Part shown: positions 10,437 to 19,869 of the stretch, piece by piece | How positions within the stretch are numbered: the stretch's first letter is position 1 | Layout of the letters: every line of letters begins with the position of its first letter | Origin: Commensalibacter communis | GTDB taxonomy: Bacteria; Pseudomonadota; Alphaproteobacteria; Acetobacterales; Acetobacteraceae | Direction of reading: 5' to 3' | DNA length: 64,000 bases | Assembly (NCBI RefSeq): GCF_947179015.1 | Contig: NZ_CAMXCM010000002.1 | Location: 248,001-312,000 of the forward strand | Notes under the pieces: generated by a model | The model's input: the letters and a program-made list of their open reading frames with translations, nothing else | What the model was told of the DNA's origin: nothing | Databases searched by the model: none | Made by a program: the position numbers and the translations under genes

Positions 10437-10802
10437 GTTTTTCTCCTCAAAGATAACTTAATAATTTGTAAGGTTTTTAAAATTTAATTCTATAATATAC
10501 CATTAATCATAAAGTTAGTCTAAATTATATGAATAGCAAGGTTAAATGAGTTGAAAAAAACTTTGTTAATTAGGTGTGAAATCGCTTAATAAAAAGCGCT
10601 TGACACGTAAAAAAAATAAAAGTATTTTTTAGCAATAGTTTAGATATTTATATCTAGCATCCCCTCCTCGTATGGAATTATGTATTTTTATTTATAATCG
10701 TTTGTTTAAATTAAAAATCGCTGTTCATTCAATTTGGATATTTATGGGTTTGAACGATATTTCCTTTTTCATTCATGATTTTTTCTATAATTAGAGCTAT
10801 CA
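10437..10802. other. Divergent regulatory region between trpB and rho
   Basis: A 366-bp AT-rich gap between divergent trpB and rho. It contains a good sigma70-type promoter for rho (listed separately) that would give a leader of about 165-170 nt. A TATAAT lies at 10786-10791, only 11 bases before the rho ATG, without a matching -35. No convincing hairpin-plus-T-run attenuator was seen. Confidence 0.5.
10600..10628 (+). promoter_or_regulatory. Candidate sigma70 promoter for rho
   Basis: A perfect TTGACA (-35, 10600-10605) is followed after exactly 17 bases by TATTTT (10623-10628, 4 of 6 matches to TATAAT). It faces rho and leaves a long leader, which suits a gene known to control itself by Rho-dependent leader termination in other bacteria; that last point is inference here. 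Confidence 0.45.
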
Positions 10803-12074
10803 ATGCAACTTGCCGACCTTAAGGCTCAATCTCCAGCAGAACTTCTTGCATATGCAGAGAGTTTAGAAATTGAGAATGCATCTTCGCTGCGCAAGCAGGA
10901 TATGATGTTTGCAATCCTCAAAAAATTTGCAGATAATAATCAAGCAATTTATGGGGAAGGCACATTAGAAATCCTTCCTGATGGTTTTGGGTATTTACGT
11001 TCTCCCGAATCCAATTATTTGCCAGGACCTGATGATATCTATGTATCTCCTGCACAGTTAAGACGATTTAGCTTAAGGACTGGGGATACAATTTCAGGCG
11101 AAATTCGCGCACCTAAAGAAGGTGAACGATATTTCTCTTTGTTAAAAGTGGATTCTATTAATTTCCAAGATCCAGAAGCCGTCCGTCATCGGATTAACTT
11201 TGATGATTTAACGCCGTTATTTCCAAATGAGCGTTTGAAAATGGAAATTCCGTCTTTGATGGAAGGCAAAAATCCCAGCAAAGATTTTACGCATCGTGTA
11301 ATTGATTTGGTGACACCGATTGGTAAGGGACAACGTGCTTTGGTCGTTGCTCCTCCCAGAACAGGTAAAACGGTCATGTTGCAAAATATTGCAACTGCGA
11401 TTGCGACCAATCATCCAGAAGCAGTATTGATCGTTTTATTGATCGATGAGCGTCCAGAAGAAGTCACAGATATGATTCGTTCCGTGAAGGGTGAAGTGGT
11501 TTCTTCGACATTCGATGAGCCAGCCAATCGTCATGTTCAAGTCGCTGAAATGGTATTGGAAAAAGCCAAGCGCTTGGTTGAGCATAAACGTGATGTAGTG
11601 ATTTTATTAGATTCGATCACTCGTTTAGCCCGTGCTTATAACACGGTCGTTCCATCATCTGGTAAAGTATTAACAGGTGGTGTGGATGCAAATGCCTTAC
11701 AACGTCCAAAACGGTTCTTTGGTGCGGCTCGTAATATTGAAGAGGGCGGTTCCTTAACCATTATTGCAACAGCATTGATCGATACGGGTAGCCGTATGGA
11801 CGAAGTGATCTTTGAAGAGTTTAAAGGCACAGGTAATGCTGAGTTAATCTTGGACCGTAAATTGGCTGATAAACGTACATTCCCTGCGATTGATATTACC
11901 AAGAGTGGTACTCGTAAGGAAGAATTACTTGTGGATCGTGCTAGCCTTTCGAAAATCTGGGTATTACGCCGTATTTTGGCACCAATGGGAACCATGGATG
12001 CGATGGACTTCTTGCTTGATAAATTAAAATACAGCAAGAATAACCAAGATTTCTTTGATGCGATGAATACGTAA
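10803..12074 (+). CDS. rho: Transcription termination factor Rho
   Basis: The hexameric ATP-driven RNA translocase that ends transcription at unstructured C-rich RNA. The N-terminal helical domain runs to about residue 45, the cold-shock-like RNA-binding domain to about 120 ([21 protein letters not shown]), and the RecA-like ATPase has Walker A PPRTGKT at 184-190 and Walker B VVILLDS. The start at ATG 10803 aligns well with the conserved N-terminus of other Rho proteins. The length of 423 residues is typical. An intrinsic terminator follows. Confidence 0.97.
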   Translation: MQLADLKAQSPAELLAYAESLEIENASSLRKQDMMFAILKKFADNNQAIYGEGTLEILPDGFGYLRSPESNYLPGPDDIYVSPAQLRRFSLRTGDTISGEIRAPKEGERYFSLLKVDSINFQDPEAVRHRINFDDLTPLFPNERLKMEIPSLMEGKNPSKDFTHRVIDLVTPIGKGQRALVVAPPRTGKTVMLQNIATAIATNHPEAVLIVLLIDERPEEVTDMIRSVKGEVVSSTFDEPANRHVQVAEMVLEKAKRLVEHKRDVVILLDSITRLARAYNTVVPSSGKVLTGGVDANALQRPKRFFGAARNIEEGGSLTIIATALIDTGSRMDEVIFEEFKGTGNAELILDRKLADKRTFPAIDITKSGTRKEELLVDRASLSKIWVLRRILAPMGTMDAMDFLLDKLKYSKNNQDFFDAMNT

Positions 12075-12091
12075 TCTTGAACAAATAAGTT

Positions 12092-12129
12092 AAAAGCCAG
12101 CTTTTTTCATTAAAAGCTGGCTTTTTTTA
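12092..12129. terminator. Bidirectional intrinsic terminator after rho
   Basis: A 14-bp stem, AAAAGCCAGCTTTT / AAAAGCTGGCTTTT, with a short loop and T run. It separates convergent rho and ogt and overlaps the ogt stop codon by a few bases. Confidence 0.88.
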
Positions 12130-12573
12130 TTTGAAAAGCTGTTCCATATTCAATAAATATTCTTTTGTTTCAATACCTTCTCCGCCTGAATATCCTCCAA
12201 GTCCATTTTTACCGATTACTCTGTGACAGGGAATAATCAGAGGAATAGGGTTGGCTCCATTGGCACCTCCAATAGAACGAGGGCTGCCCCCTACTATCTT
12301 TACAAGCTCTTGATAAGAGCAGGTTTCTCCATAAGGAATATCTTTTAAAGCCTGCCAAACTTTGAGTTGATAGTTGGTACCAAAAGGGCGAACAGGTAAC
12401 TCAAACTGCTTTAACTGACCATCAAAATAAGCATTAAATTGTTTCTTAGCTTCGATTAATAAGGGCGTTTCTTCCTGAAGACTTCCCCAGCCCCAATCAA
12501 CAGAAACGATAAATCCATCATCTTCGGCAATGCTGAGTTCCCCTACAGGGGAGTGAAATGATATTTGTGACAT
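12127..12573 (-). CDS. ogt: Methylated-DNA--protein-cysteine methyltransferase
   Basis: A suicide repair protein that transfers the alkyl group from O6-alkylguanine to its own cysteine. The active-site motif PCHRVIG is present with acceptor Cys116, and the preceding DNA-binding part has PYGETCSYQEL and the GGANGANPIPLIIP segment. At 148 residues it has a short N-terminal domain, as in the Ogt type, and no Ada regulatory domain. ATG at 12573. Confidence 0.9.
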   Translation of the reverse strand: MSQISFHSPVGELSIAEDDGFIVSVDWGWGSLQEETPLLIEAKKQFNAYFDGQLKQFELPVRPFGTNYQLKVWQALKDIPYGETCSYQELVKIVGGSPRSIGGANGANPIPLIIPCHRVIGKNGLGGYSGGEGIETKEYLLNMEQLFK

Positions 12574-12677
12574 ATAGAATTAACTTTATTTGTTATAGAT
12601 TGTTCAGAATATTATATTGTATGAAGAATAAAAAGAAAGAATGATTTATGATGTTTTCATTCTTTATAGGTAAGAAG

Positions 12678-13982
12678 TTAATGCTTCTTTGAATTTGCTT
12701 TTAATGTATGACAGGCATCTTCATTATCGTGTAAACAGACGACAATAAAATAGTCATTTGCTGTTTTTGAGTCTTTTTTCATACCTAGCCCTTGTTGATA
12801 CATTTTACCAAGAAGATACATTGCTTGCAAATTATCACAACATTTATATTTAAATGCTGTTTCTAAAATGGTTTTTGCTCTTCGATAATCCTTTGGCACA
12901 TATTGCCCATTTATATAGAGTTGTGCCAACATAATTCCAGGAATGCCTTGAGAGTAAATGGCCGTTTCTTCGTAATATCTTAATAAGCGAATATATTCTT
13001 GTAATTGTTGAATGCCATTTTGAATTTCATCACGAGAGCGGTGTAGCTTGATTGCAATGACACCTGATAATCCATGAATGGTTTGATATAGAGGTTGATC
13101 TACTAATCCATGTTCACACCTCATCATAGGTAAACCTTTTTCTGCATCCTGTTTTGCGTATTCGTTACATAGTTTTGCATCATGATGTAATTTTTCTTCA
13201 AAACTATCCAGCAAGATTTGTGTTTTTATATAGTCATCTGAATTTTGGGCATGAGTGATATTAAACGTTATCATTTTAAAAAACCACCGATTGCTATGTT
13301 GATGCAACACTTTGACAAGATAAAAACTGGCTTTATTCTGATCCTTTGGAACATCTTTTCCTTGTGCATAAAGAATAGCCAAAGCAAGCAGGGCTTGTTC
13401 ATTATTTTTTGCAGCTGCGACTTCTAACAATGGTAATGTTTGATGAATGTTGTTATTTCTTAAAGGTATTTCTGATAAGTTTGGTAACGTCTGCGCATCA
13501 TTCTCTTGATGAGTTGTCTCAGTTGAAAATTCTTTAAGTTTTTGAATTAATGAAGTTTTTATGTCTGGATCTTGATCTTTGTTTGCGCGATAATACCATA
13601 ATTGAGCAAAGCCATAACTATAGAGCTCTGAGCCTTCTTTATAATAGTTTTTGGCTATGATGGTTTTTGCTTCTGTGCTACCAAGATTTGCTGCTTTTAT
13701 TAAAAATTTGAGACCTAACTGTTCTTTACGAAAGACATTTTGCCCATCTATTAATTGTTGTCCATATTGAATCAGTAAATTTGAATTACGTGTTCTTTGT
13801 GCGTTGTCTATAAGGATATCTGTATTTTTCTTTTGCGTCTCTCCTTTTTTATACCATGCGAGGGCGGTTTCATAATTTTGTGGAACTATTTTGCCTACTG
13901 TATAGATTTTACCTAGATACTCTACACCACAATGATTGTTATTTTGATAGGCTTTTTTTTGCCCATTCAATGGCTTTGGCAT
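12678..13982 (-). CDS. Sel1/TPR-like repeat protein, C-terminal part of a split gene
   Basis: A 434-residue reading frame made of Sel1-type repeats (for example VPQNYETALAWYKKG, NNEQALLALAILYAQGKDVPKDQNKA and YLLGKMYQQGLGMKKDSK), which form alpha-solenoid scaffolds for protein contacts. It has no signal peptide. Its first repeat continues directly from the last repeat of the upstream frame (13939-14814) if the eight-A run at 13953-13960 (coding strand) loses one A. I therefore read it as the C-terminal two thirds of one protein of about 715 residues. Whether it is translated from its own ATG at 13982, through slippage, or not at all cannot be decided here. Confidence 0.7.
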   Translation of the reverse strand: MPKPLNGQKKAYQNNNHCGVEYLGKIYTVGKIVPQNYETALAWYKKGETQKKNTDILIDNAQRTRNSNLLIQYGQQLIDGQNVFRKEQLGLKFLIKAANLGSTEAKTIIAKNYYKEGSELYSYGFAQLWYYRANKDQDPDIKTSLIQKLKEFSTETTHQENDAQTLPNLSEIPLRNNNIHQTLPLLEVAAAKNNEQALLALAILYAQGKDVPKDQNKASFYLVKVLHQHSNRWFFKMITFNITHAQNSDDYIKTQILLDSFEEKLHHDAKLCNEYAKQDAEKGLPMMRCEHGLVDQPLYQTIHGLSGVIAIKLHRSRDEIQNGIQQLQEYIRLLRYYEETAIYSQGIPGIMLAQLYINGQYVPKDYRRAKTILETAFKYKCCDNLQAMYLLGKMYQQGLGMKKDSKTANDYFIVVCLHDNEDACHTLKANSKKH

Positions 13983-14814
13983 ATCCTACTTTATTTTGTT
14001 GGTCGTTGTACAATGTGATGATTTCACATTGTGCTGGTTTATAGTCAGTATTGGCTAAGGACAAGAGAATATTCATCCCTTGATGATGATCCTCTTTGAC
14101 ATGGTCATAGCCTCTGTAAATCATGCTTCCAAGTTCAAATTGCGCATCTTTATGGCCTTGTTGAGCTGCTTTTTCATACCAAGATTTTGCTTTGACAAGA
14201 TCGGTGCCCAGTTTCTTTTGATATAACTGACCCATATTATATTCAGCGTTCGCATCACCAGTATTCGCTATTTTCAATCCAAGCTCAATGGCTCTTGCTT
14301 TGGTATCATACTTGTTATCAGAACTGCTATGAGAGGCAAGTATATTCGTGATTTCTATCATCTCGGGTATATCAGCATGTTCGGCGGCACGATCAAGCCA
14401 TTTCATGGCCTTGTTTTTATTATTAAGCTCGTCATTCTTAGAATCAGAATGCTTATCAAAGTAATGTTTTCCCAATTCTATTTGCGCATAAACATTATTT
14501 TTTGAAGCCAGTTTTTTCGTGATCTTCAGTGCCTTTTTTCTGGTTTCTTCATGGTCTTCTAAAATATTTACAGCGTCCATTTGCTGTTTGGGCGTACCAT
14601 TTTTTATAGCATCATTTAGTAATTGAATGGCTTTCTTATCGTTATTATCAAAATAGATGTCGGCTAGTTTAATTTTTGCATTGATAACGCCTTGGTTTGC
14701 TTGTTGTTGTAACAATGGAATATCGATATCATCACGACAATATTCTGCAACAACATTGGATGGTGTGGCAGCAACTAAACTTGCGGTAATCAGTAAAATA
14801 GATTTTAATTTCAT
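13939..14814 (-). CDS. Secreted Sel1-repeat protein, N-terminal part of a split gene
   Basis: A 291-residue protein with an N-terminal signal peptide (MKLKSILLITASLVAATPSN...) followed by Sel1 repeats, such as YAQIELGKHYF, NAEYNMGQLYQKKLGTDLVKAKSWYEKAAQQGHKDAQFELG (36-44 residue unit) and YAKAIEWAKK. Sel1 proteins in the envelope often act as adaptors; the partner is unknown. The frame ends right after an A8 run, where the next frame continues the repeat array. With seven A instead of eight the two parts make one uninterrupted repeat protein. It is transcribed away from mnmE. Confidence 0.75.
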   Translation of the reverse strand: MKLKSILLITASLVAATPSNVVAEYCRDDIDIPLLQQQANQGVINAKIKLADIYFDNNDKKAIQLLNDAIKNGTPKQQMDAVNILEDHEETRKKALKITKKLASKNNVYAQIELGKHYFDKHSDSKNDELNNKNKAMKWLDRAAEHADIPEMIEITNILASHSSSDNKYDTKARAIELGLKIANTGDANAEYNMGQLYQKKLGTDLVKAKSWYEKAAQQGHKDAQFELGSMIYRGYDHVKEDHHQGMNILLSLANTDYKPAQCEIITLYNDQQNKVGYAKAIEWAKKSLSK

Positions 14815-15198
14815 TCAGGATCTCTGGGTGTAACGCACTTTGATTATTTCGATCGATAATAGTATTTATATTCATATATTCCTAGGTCTATATGAGGCTG
14901 ATGGTGTCTAAGAAAATGATGATGTTTTATATCTAGACCAAGATTTTTGGTCGGATTTATTGATACCAATAGGTTGTGATGATATTCAATAATTGCCAAA
15001 AGATTTGGTTTTCAAATAAATTCATGTTCGTAAATCTCATATTTTCGAAAGAACTATTTCTTTATTTCTTGTTTAATTGAGAAAAATATATAAATACTCT
15101 GGATTAGCGTCTTCTTTTTGGTGTAAAAGAAGTCAATATTGTCTATCAAAAGACGGTTACAATTTTTATCATGATTGTATAAAGTTAAGCCAACATCC
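14815..15198. other. Intergenic region between the Sel1 gene and mnmE
   Basis: A 384-bp AT-rich divergent gap. The only notable structures are a perfect 6-bp-stem hairpin (GACCAA-GATTT-TTGGTC, 14936-14952) and a wider 6-bp inverted repeat GGTCTA/TAGACC. Neither has a T run. No small gene could be supported. Confidence 0.4.
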
Positions 15199-16527
15199 AT
15201 GAATATATTCACTTCTTCTCACTCTACAATTTTTGCTTTAGCAACAGCTTCTGGCCGTGCTGCGGTTGCGATTATGCGCATTAGTGGCCCTCAAACATTA
15301 TCTATTTTGGAGAAGCTGTGCAACAGTGTGCCAAAAGTCAGGCAAGCCTCTGTTCGACAATTATGGAGAAGGGGTGATCAAGATGAGTTATTAGATCAAG
15401 CTTTGGTTATTTGGTTTAAGGGGTCAAACAGTTATACGGGTGAAGATAGTGCAGAGTTGCATTTACATGCAGGCCCAGCCGTTATCGATGCGGTTGCTGA
15501 TGCATTGGTTTATTATGGCGCACGGCCTGCACAGGCGGGCGAGTTCAGTAAACGAGCTTTCTTGAATGGTAAAGTTGATTTGCTACAGGCAGAAGGTATT
15601 TCCGATCTTGTAGAGGCTGAAACACAAGCTCAACGTCGCCAGGCACTGGAACAGACAGAAGGTAGTTTGAGTATTGTCTATCAAGGATGGGCTCAAAAAC
15701 TTCGTGAAGTTTTGGCATTTCAGGAGGCACTCATTGATTTTCCTGATGAAGATTTGCCCGAGGAAGTTGAAGAGAATTTAAAGAATACGATCAATAATTT
15801 ACATCAAGAAATGAAGAATCATTTAAATGATGCTGGTCGTGGTGAGCGTTTGCGTCGTGGGTTGGTGTTTGCGATATTAGGGGCTCCTAACGCAGGTAAA
15901 TCAAGTTTGTTAAACCTATTAGCAGATCGTGATGCTGCGATTGTAACGGAACAAGCAGGAACCACTCGCGATGCGATTGAGGTTCGTGTTGTTCTAGGTG
16001 ACGTTCCTGTAACATTGGTTGATACTGCTGGGTTGCGCGAAACAGAAGACTTGATTGAAGCAGAGGGAATTAAGCGTGCACAGAAAATTGGTCGTGAGGC
16101 AGATTGTGTGTTATGTCTAACCGATGCTTCTGTTGATGTGTCTGAACCAGAAGTTGAATGCGATTTTTGGATCAGAACAAAAAAAGATCTTAATGTTTCA
16201 CGTGAAACATTGGAACGAAATAATAACAAAAAACTGTATATTAGCGTTAAAACAGGTGAAGGCATTGACTATTTAAAACAAGTTCTTGCAGAAAAAGCAA
16301 AGTTTTTAACGGCAAGGCAGGGGCCACCCCCTTTGACAAGGGTGCGCCATCGTTTGGGGATAGAAGAATGTGTTCAACATTTAGAGGAAGCTCAACGATT
16401 GGACTGGCCAGAATTACGAGGGGAAGAATTGCGCCTCGCGATGCAAAGTTTGGGTAGATTAACAGGCACGATTGGTGTAGAGGATTTGTTGGATACAATT
16501 TTCAGTCAATTCTGTATCGGTAAATAA
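15199..16527 (+). CDS. mnmE: tRNA uridine-5-carboxymethylaminomethyl modification GTPase
   Basis: It works with MnmG to put the cmnm5 group on U34 of certain tRNAs. The N-terminal folate-binding domain begins SGRAAVAIMRISGP. The G domain has the P-loop GAPNAGKS (about residues 228-235) and DTAGLRE, and the protein ends with the family motif CIGK, whose Cys is needed for the reaction. I start at ATG 15199; the frame stays open to a TTG at 15175, but the family N-terminus fits the ATG. The codons for NVSRET contain a perfect parS site. mnmG follows after 38 bp. Confidence 0.95.
   Translation: MNIFTSSHSTIFALATASGRAAVAIMRISGPQTLSILEKLCNSVPKVRQASVRQLWRRGDQDELLDQALVIWFKGSNSYTGEDSAELHLHAGPAVIDAVADALVYYGARPAQAGEFSKRAFLNGKVDLLQAEGISDLVEAETQAQRRQALEQTEGSLSIVYQGWAQKLREVLAFQEALIDFPDEDLPEEVEENLKNTINNLHQEMKNHLNDAGRGERLRRGLVFAILGAPNAGKSSLLNLLADRDAAIVTEQAGTTRDAIEVRVVLGDVPVTLVDTAGLRETEDLIEAEGIKRAQKIGREADCVLCLTDASVDVSEPEVECDFWIRTKKDLNVSRETLERNNNKKLYISVKTGEGIDYLKQVLAEKAKFLTARQGPPPLTRVRHRLGIEECVQHLEEAQRLDWPELRGEELRLAMQSLGRLTGTIGVEDLLDTIFSQFCIGK
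16194..16209. other. parS centromere site inside mnmE
   Basis: The exact 16-bp palindrome TGTTTCACGTGAAACA, the known ParB binding sequence. It lies about 2.9 kb before parA and encodes part of Asn-Val-Ser-Arg-Glu-Thr in MnmE. Confidence 0.9.
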
Positions 16528-16565
16528 GTGTTGGTTGATAAAGCAATGAAAATGAGCAAAAGATA

Positions 16566-18458
16566 ATGGTTAATGAAAAATACGATGTTATTGTTGTAGG
16601 TGGTGGTCATGCTGGCAGCGAAGCCGCGGCTGCTTCTGCACGTATGGGCGCAAAAACATTATTGTTAACGCATTATCAACATACGGTTGGGACGATGTCT
16701 TGCAATCCTGCAATTGGTGGAATTGGTAAAGGGCATTTGGTGCGTGAAATTGATGCGATGGATGGCATCATGGCGCAAGCAGCTGATCGAGCTGGTATTC
16801 ATTTTAAACTTTTAAATCGCTCTAAAGGCCCGGCAGTCCATGGTCCACGCGCTCAAGCCGATCGTATTTTGTATCGCCAAGCAATACAGGATCTGTTGGC
16901 AGCTACGCCTAACTTAACAATTGTGGAGGGGGCTGTTGCTGACTTGCGCGTTGGGCAAGGAAACTGTATTCAAGGGGTTGTTTGTGAAGATGGACGTGAA
17001 TTTGTTTCTGGTGCTGTTGTATTAACGACGGGAACCTTTTTACGAGGTATGATTCATATTGGTGAGAAGAGCAGTCCTGCAGGGCGTGTTGGTGAAGATC
17101 CAGCAACATTGTTGGGTGCACGTCTAGAGGCGCTTGGACTTAGAATGGGACGTTTGAAAACAGGAACGCCACCTCGTTTATTAAGAACCAGTATTGATAT
17201 GGAAAGTCTGGCTGAAGATAAAGGTGATGAACAACCAGAATTCTTTAGTCGTTTTACGTTCAAAGCATATAATCCAATGGTGTCATGTCGTATTACGGCA
17301 ACTACACCTGAAACACACCAAATCATTCAAGATAATATTCATCGTTCAGCCATGTATGGTGGATCCATTACGGGAAAAGGGCCTCGATATTGTCCGTCGA
17401 TTGAGGATAAAATTGTGCGTTTTGCTGGGCGTGATCGTCATCAATTATTCTTGGAACCAGAAGCATTGCCTCATCATGAAGGTGGAGATTTGATTTACCC
17501 AAATGGGATTTCAACAAGTTTAGCAGAAGAAATCCAAGAAAGAATGGTACATTCTATTCCTGGGTTAGAAAAGGCCGTGATTGTACGTCCTGGTTATGCT
17601 GTGGAGTATGATTTTATTGACCCACGTTCATTGAATCCTACGTTAGAATTGCCCCAATATGCAGGCCTGTTTTTAGCTGGACAAATTAACGGAACGACAG
17701 GTTATGAAGAGGCTGCAGCGCAAGGGTTGTTGGCTGGATTAAATGCAGCATTACATGCAAGTGGATCAGATAAAATTACCATTGATCGTAGTCAAGGCTA
17801 TATTGGGGTGATGATCGATGATTTAACTACGCAAGGGGTGACGGAACCTTATCGTATGTTTACTTCACGTGCGGAATATCGGTTGACGTTGCGTGCAGAT
17901 AATGCGGATGTGCGACTAACGCCATTAGGTGAAAAGCTAGGGTGCGTCGGTACAGAACGTTTGGCATTATATCGTCAAGATCAAAATTATATCCAACAAG
18001 CAGTCGAGCGGGCGAGGGAAGAGAAGTTCTTACCTAAAACTCTATTGGAACAAGGGTTGACAATCTCCTCTGATGGACGTTGGCGTTCTTTCTTCGAGGT
18101 GCTTTCATTGATGCCTTCACAGGAATCGATATCTCAATTAGCCCCTTGGTTTGTCGAGCTCCCTAAAAATATTCAAGAATATGTACGAACAGAAGCACGA
18201 TATGATGGGTATTTAGTAAGGCAAGCACGTGAAATACGGCAATTAGATCAAGAAGCAAAAATTACGTTCCCTGTAGATTTAGACTACAAGCAAATCGGTG
18301 GATTAAGTCGTGAAATGCAGGAACGTTTAGAGGCTGTAAGGCCTGTTAGCTTCAGCGCAGCACAGCGTATACCTGGGGTAACGCCTTCGGCTTTGATGGC
18401 GATTTTGGCACATATTCGCAGCTTGGATGGGGTATCAAAGCATGCAGTTAAAGAATGA
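16566..18458 (+). CDS. mnmG: tRNA uridine-5-carboxymethylaminomethyl modification enzyme
   Basis: The FAD-dependent partner of MnmE. The N-terminal FAD motif is [11 protein letters not shown], followed by the signature [21 protein letters not shown] region. The second family signature around [16 protein letters not shown] is complete, and the C-terminal helical domain ends with a HhH-like [13 protein letters not shown]. The 630-residue length is normal. It sits between mnmE and rsmG in the usual order near the parAB locus, and its end overlaps the rsmG start. Confidence 0.96.
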   Translation: MVNEKYDVIVVGGGHAGSEAAAASARMGAKTLLLTHYQHTVGTMSCNPAIGGIGKGHLVREIDAMDGIMAQAADRAGIHFKLLNRSKGPAVHGPRAQADRILYRQAIQDLLAATPNLTIVEGAVADLRVGQGNCIQGVVCEDGREFVSGAVVLTTGTFLRGMIHIGEKSSPAGRVGEDPATLLGARLEALGLRMGRLKTGTPPRLLRTSIDMESLAEDKGDEQPEFFSRFTFKAYNPMVSCRITATTPETHQIIQDNIHRSAMYGGSITGKGPRYCPSIEDKIVRFAGRDRHQLFLEPEALPHHEGGDLIYPNGISTSLAEEIQERMVHSIPGLEKAVIVRPGYAVEYDFIDPRSLNPTLELPQYAGLFLAGQINGTTGYEEAAAQGLLAGLNAALHASGSDKITIDRSQGYIGVMIDDLTTQGVTEPYRMFTSRAEYRLTLRADNADVRLTPLGEKLGCVGTERLALYRQDQNYIQQAVERAREEKFLPKTLLEQGLTISSDGRWRSFFEVLSLMPSQESISQLAPWFVELPKNIQEYVRTEARYDGYLVRQAREIRQLDQEAKITFPVDLDYKQIGGLSREMQERLEAVRPVSFSAAQRIPGVTPSALMAILAHIRSLDGVSKHAVKE

Positions 18459-19056
18459 AGATGCTAATTTATTAGAAAATGTTTCACGTGAAACAAAAGA
18501 AAAACTAGAGCTTTATGTTTCTTTGTTACAGCAATGGAATACCAAGATAAATCTTGTCTCAAAACAAACGATCGATCAAATATGGGATCGTCATATTTTG
18601 GACAGTTTGCAATTGGCAAGTTTTATTGATCCATCCGTTGGGTCGATTGCTGATTTTGGCTCTGGTGGAGGGTTTCCTGGGTTGGTGTTGGCGATTGTGA
18701 CAGGAATACCAATAACGCTTATTGAATCTGATATGCGTAAGACTGTTTTCTTACGAGAAGTTGCCAGACAAACGCAAGCAAACGTTAATATTTTATGTAA
18801 ACGTATTGAACAAGTAGATATTCCTTCTGTGGATGTGATTACAGCAAGAGCCTTGGCTTCTTTAGAGATTTTACTATCATTTTCTGAAAATAGAGTTAAA
18901 GAAAATGGATATTGTTTGTTCCTAAAAGGTCGGCAAGTCGATGATGAAATCGCAGAAGCACAGCAAAATTGGGAATTTGACTATTTGAAAATTCCTAGCA
19001 AGACCAGCTCCGATGGGGTTATAGTAAAAATCAATCAATTTAGACATATTGTGTAA
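18442..19056 (+). CDS. rsmG: 16S rRNA (guanine527-N7)-methyltransferase
   Basis: It methylates G527 of 16S rRNA with S-adenosylmethionine. The SAM site is [15 protein letters not shown], and the N-terminal helices have [13 protein letters not shown] and [10 protein letters not shown], all typical of RsmG (formerly GidB). I choose ATG 18442, which has a GGATGGGG stretch upstream and overlaps mnmG by 17 bp; an ATG at 18427 would add five residues. A perfect parS lies in codons for NVSRET near the N-terminus. parA follows after 5 bp. Confidence 0.92.
   Translation: MQLKNEDANLLENVSRETKEKLELYVSLLQQWNTKINLVSKQTIDQIWDRHILDSLQLASFIDPSVGSIADFGSGGGFPGLVLAIVTGIPITLIESDMRKTVFLREVARQTQANVNILCKRIEQVDIPSVDVITARALASLEILLSFSENRVKENGYCLFLKGRQVDDEIAEAQQNWEFDYLKIPSKTSSDGVIVKINQFRHIV
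18480..18495. other. parS centromere site inside rsmG
   Basis: A second exact TGTTTCACGTGAAACA, about 570 bp before parA and 2.3 kb after the copy in mnmE. It again encodes Val-Ser-Arg-Glu-Thr, in the start region of RsmG. Confidence 0.9.
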
Positions 19057-19061
19057 GAAGT

Positions 19062-19850
19062 ATGACCGAGAAAAATAAAAAACAAAAGACACCTCATATC
19101 TTGGCAATCGCCAATCAAAAAGGAGGGGTTGGGAAAACGACAACAGCAATTAATCTGGCAACAGCATTGGCAGAAAAGAAAAAGGTTTTATTGATTGATT
19201 TAGACTCTCAGGGGAATAGTTCCACAGCATTAGGCGTTGATTATAATGATCGTGCTCTTGGAACCTATAATTTGTTGATTGATGGGGCTGTCAGTGAAGG
19301 AATGATTAAACAAGGAGTTGTTCCTAATTTATCATTAATTACGGCTGATGGAAATTTGGCTGGTGCAGAGTTAGAATTGATTGATGTTGAAAAGCGGGAA
19401 TTTCGGTTAAAGAATGCGTTGACGACTTTGCCTCAACATTATGATTACATTTTAATTGATTGCCCACCTAGTTTAGGCATGTTGACATTAAATGCTTTGG
19501 TTGCTGCAAATGGATTGATTGTGCCATTGCAATGTGAGTTTTTGGCATTGGAGGGGATCAGTCATCTTGTTAAAACGGTAACAAGAGTGCAAAAATCTTT
19601 AAACCCTGAATTAGATATCAGAGCCATTGTTTTAACAATGTATGATAAACGTAATAAGCTCTCTGAACTGGTTGCTGAAGATACCAAAGCATTCTTTGGT
19701 GAAAAAGTTTGTAAAACGGTAATTCCTAGAAATATTCGTATTTCAGAAGCTCAAAGTTATGGTAAACCCATTATGCTATATGATCGTAGATCTGCAGGGG
19801 CTGTGGCTTATATGAGCCTTGCCAAAGAGCTGACACGTCGTTTTCAATAG
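19062..19850 (+). CDS. parA: Chromosome partitioning ATPase ParA
   Basis: A Walker-type ATPase that moves ParB-parS complexes and helps segregate the chromosome origin. The deviant Walker A is KGGVGKTT (residues 20-27), with the second lysine-containing start of the motif, and DLDSQGNSS plus LIDCPPSLG follow. The 262 residues fit chromosomal ParA/Soj. It lies 5 bp after rsmG and 19 bp before parB, in the conserved origin-proximal cluster. Confidence 0.96.
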   Translation: MTEKNKKQKTPHILAIANQKGGVGKTTTAINLATALAEKKKVLLIDLDSQGNSSTALGVDYNDRALGTYNLLIDGAVSEGMIKQGVVPNLSLITADGNLAGAELELIDVEKREFRLKNALTTLPQHYDYILIDCPPSLGMLTLNALVAANGLIVPLQCEFLALEGISHLVKTVTRVQKSLNPELDIRAIVLTMYDKRNKLSELVAEDTKAFFGEKVCKTVIPRNIRISEAQSYGKPIMLYDRRSAGAVAYMSLAKELTRRFQ

Positions 19851-19869
19851 GGTAAAAAGGTAGATCGTT

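Noticed and set aside
11636-12037. A 133-codon minus-strand frame inside rho
   Set aside because: It is a shadow of the highly conserved rho coding strand.
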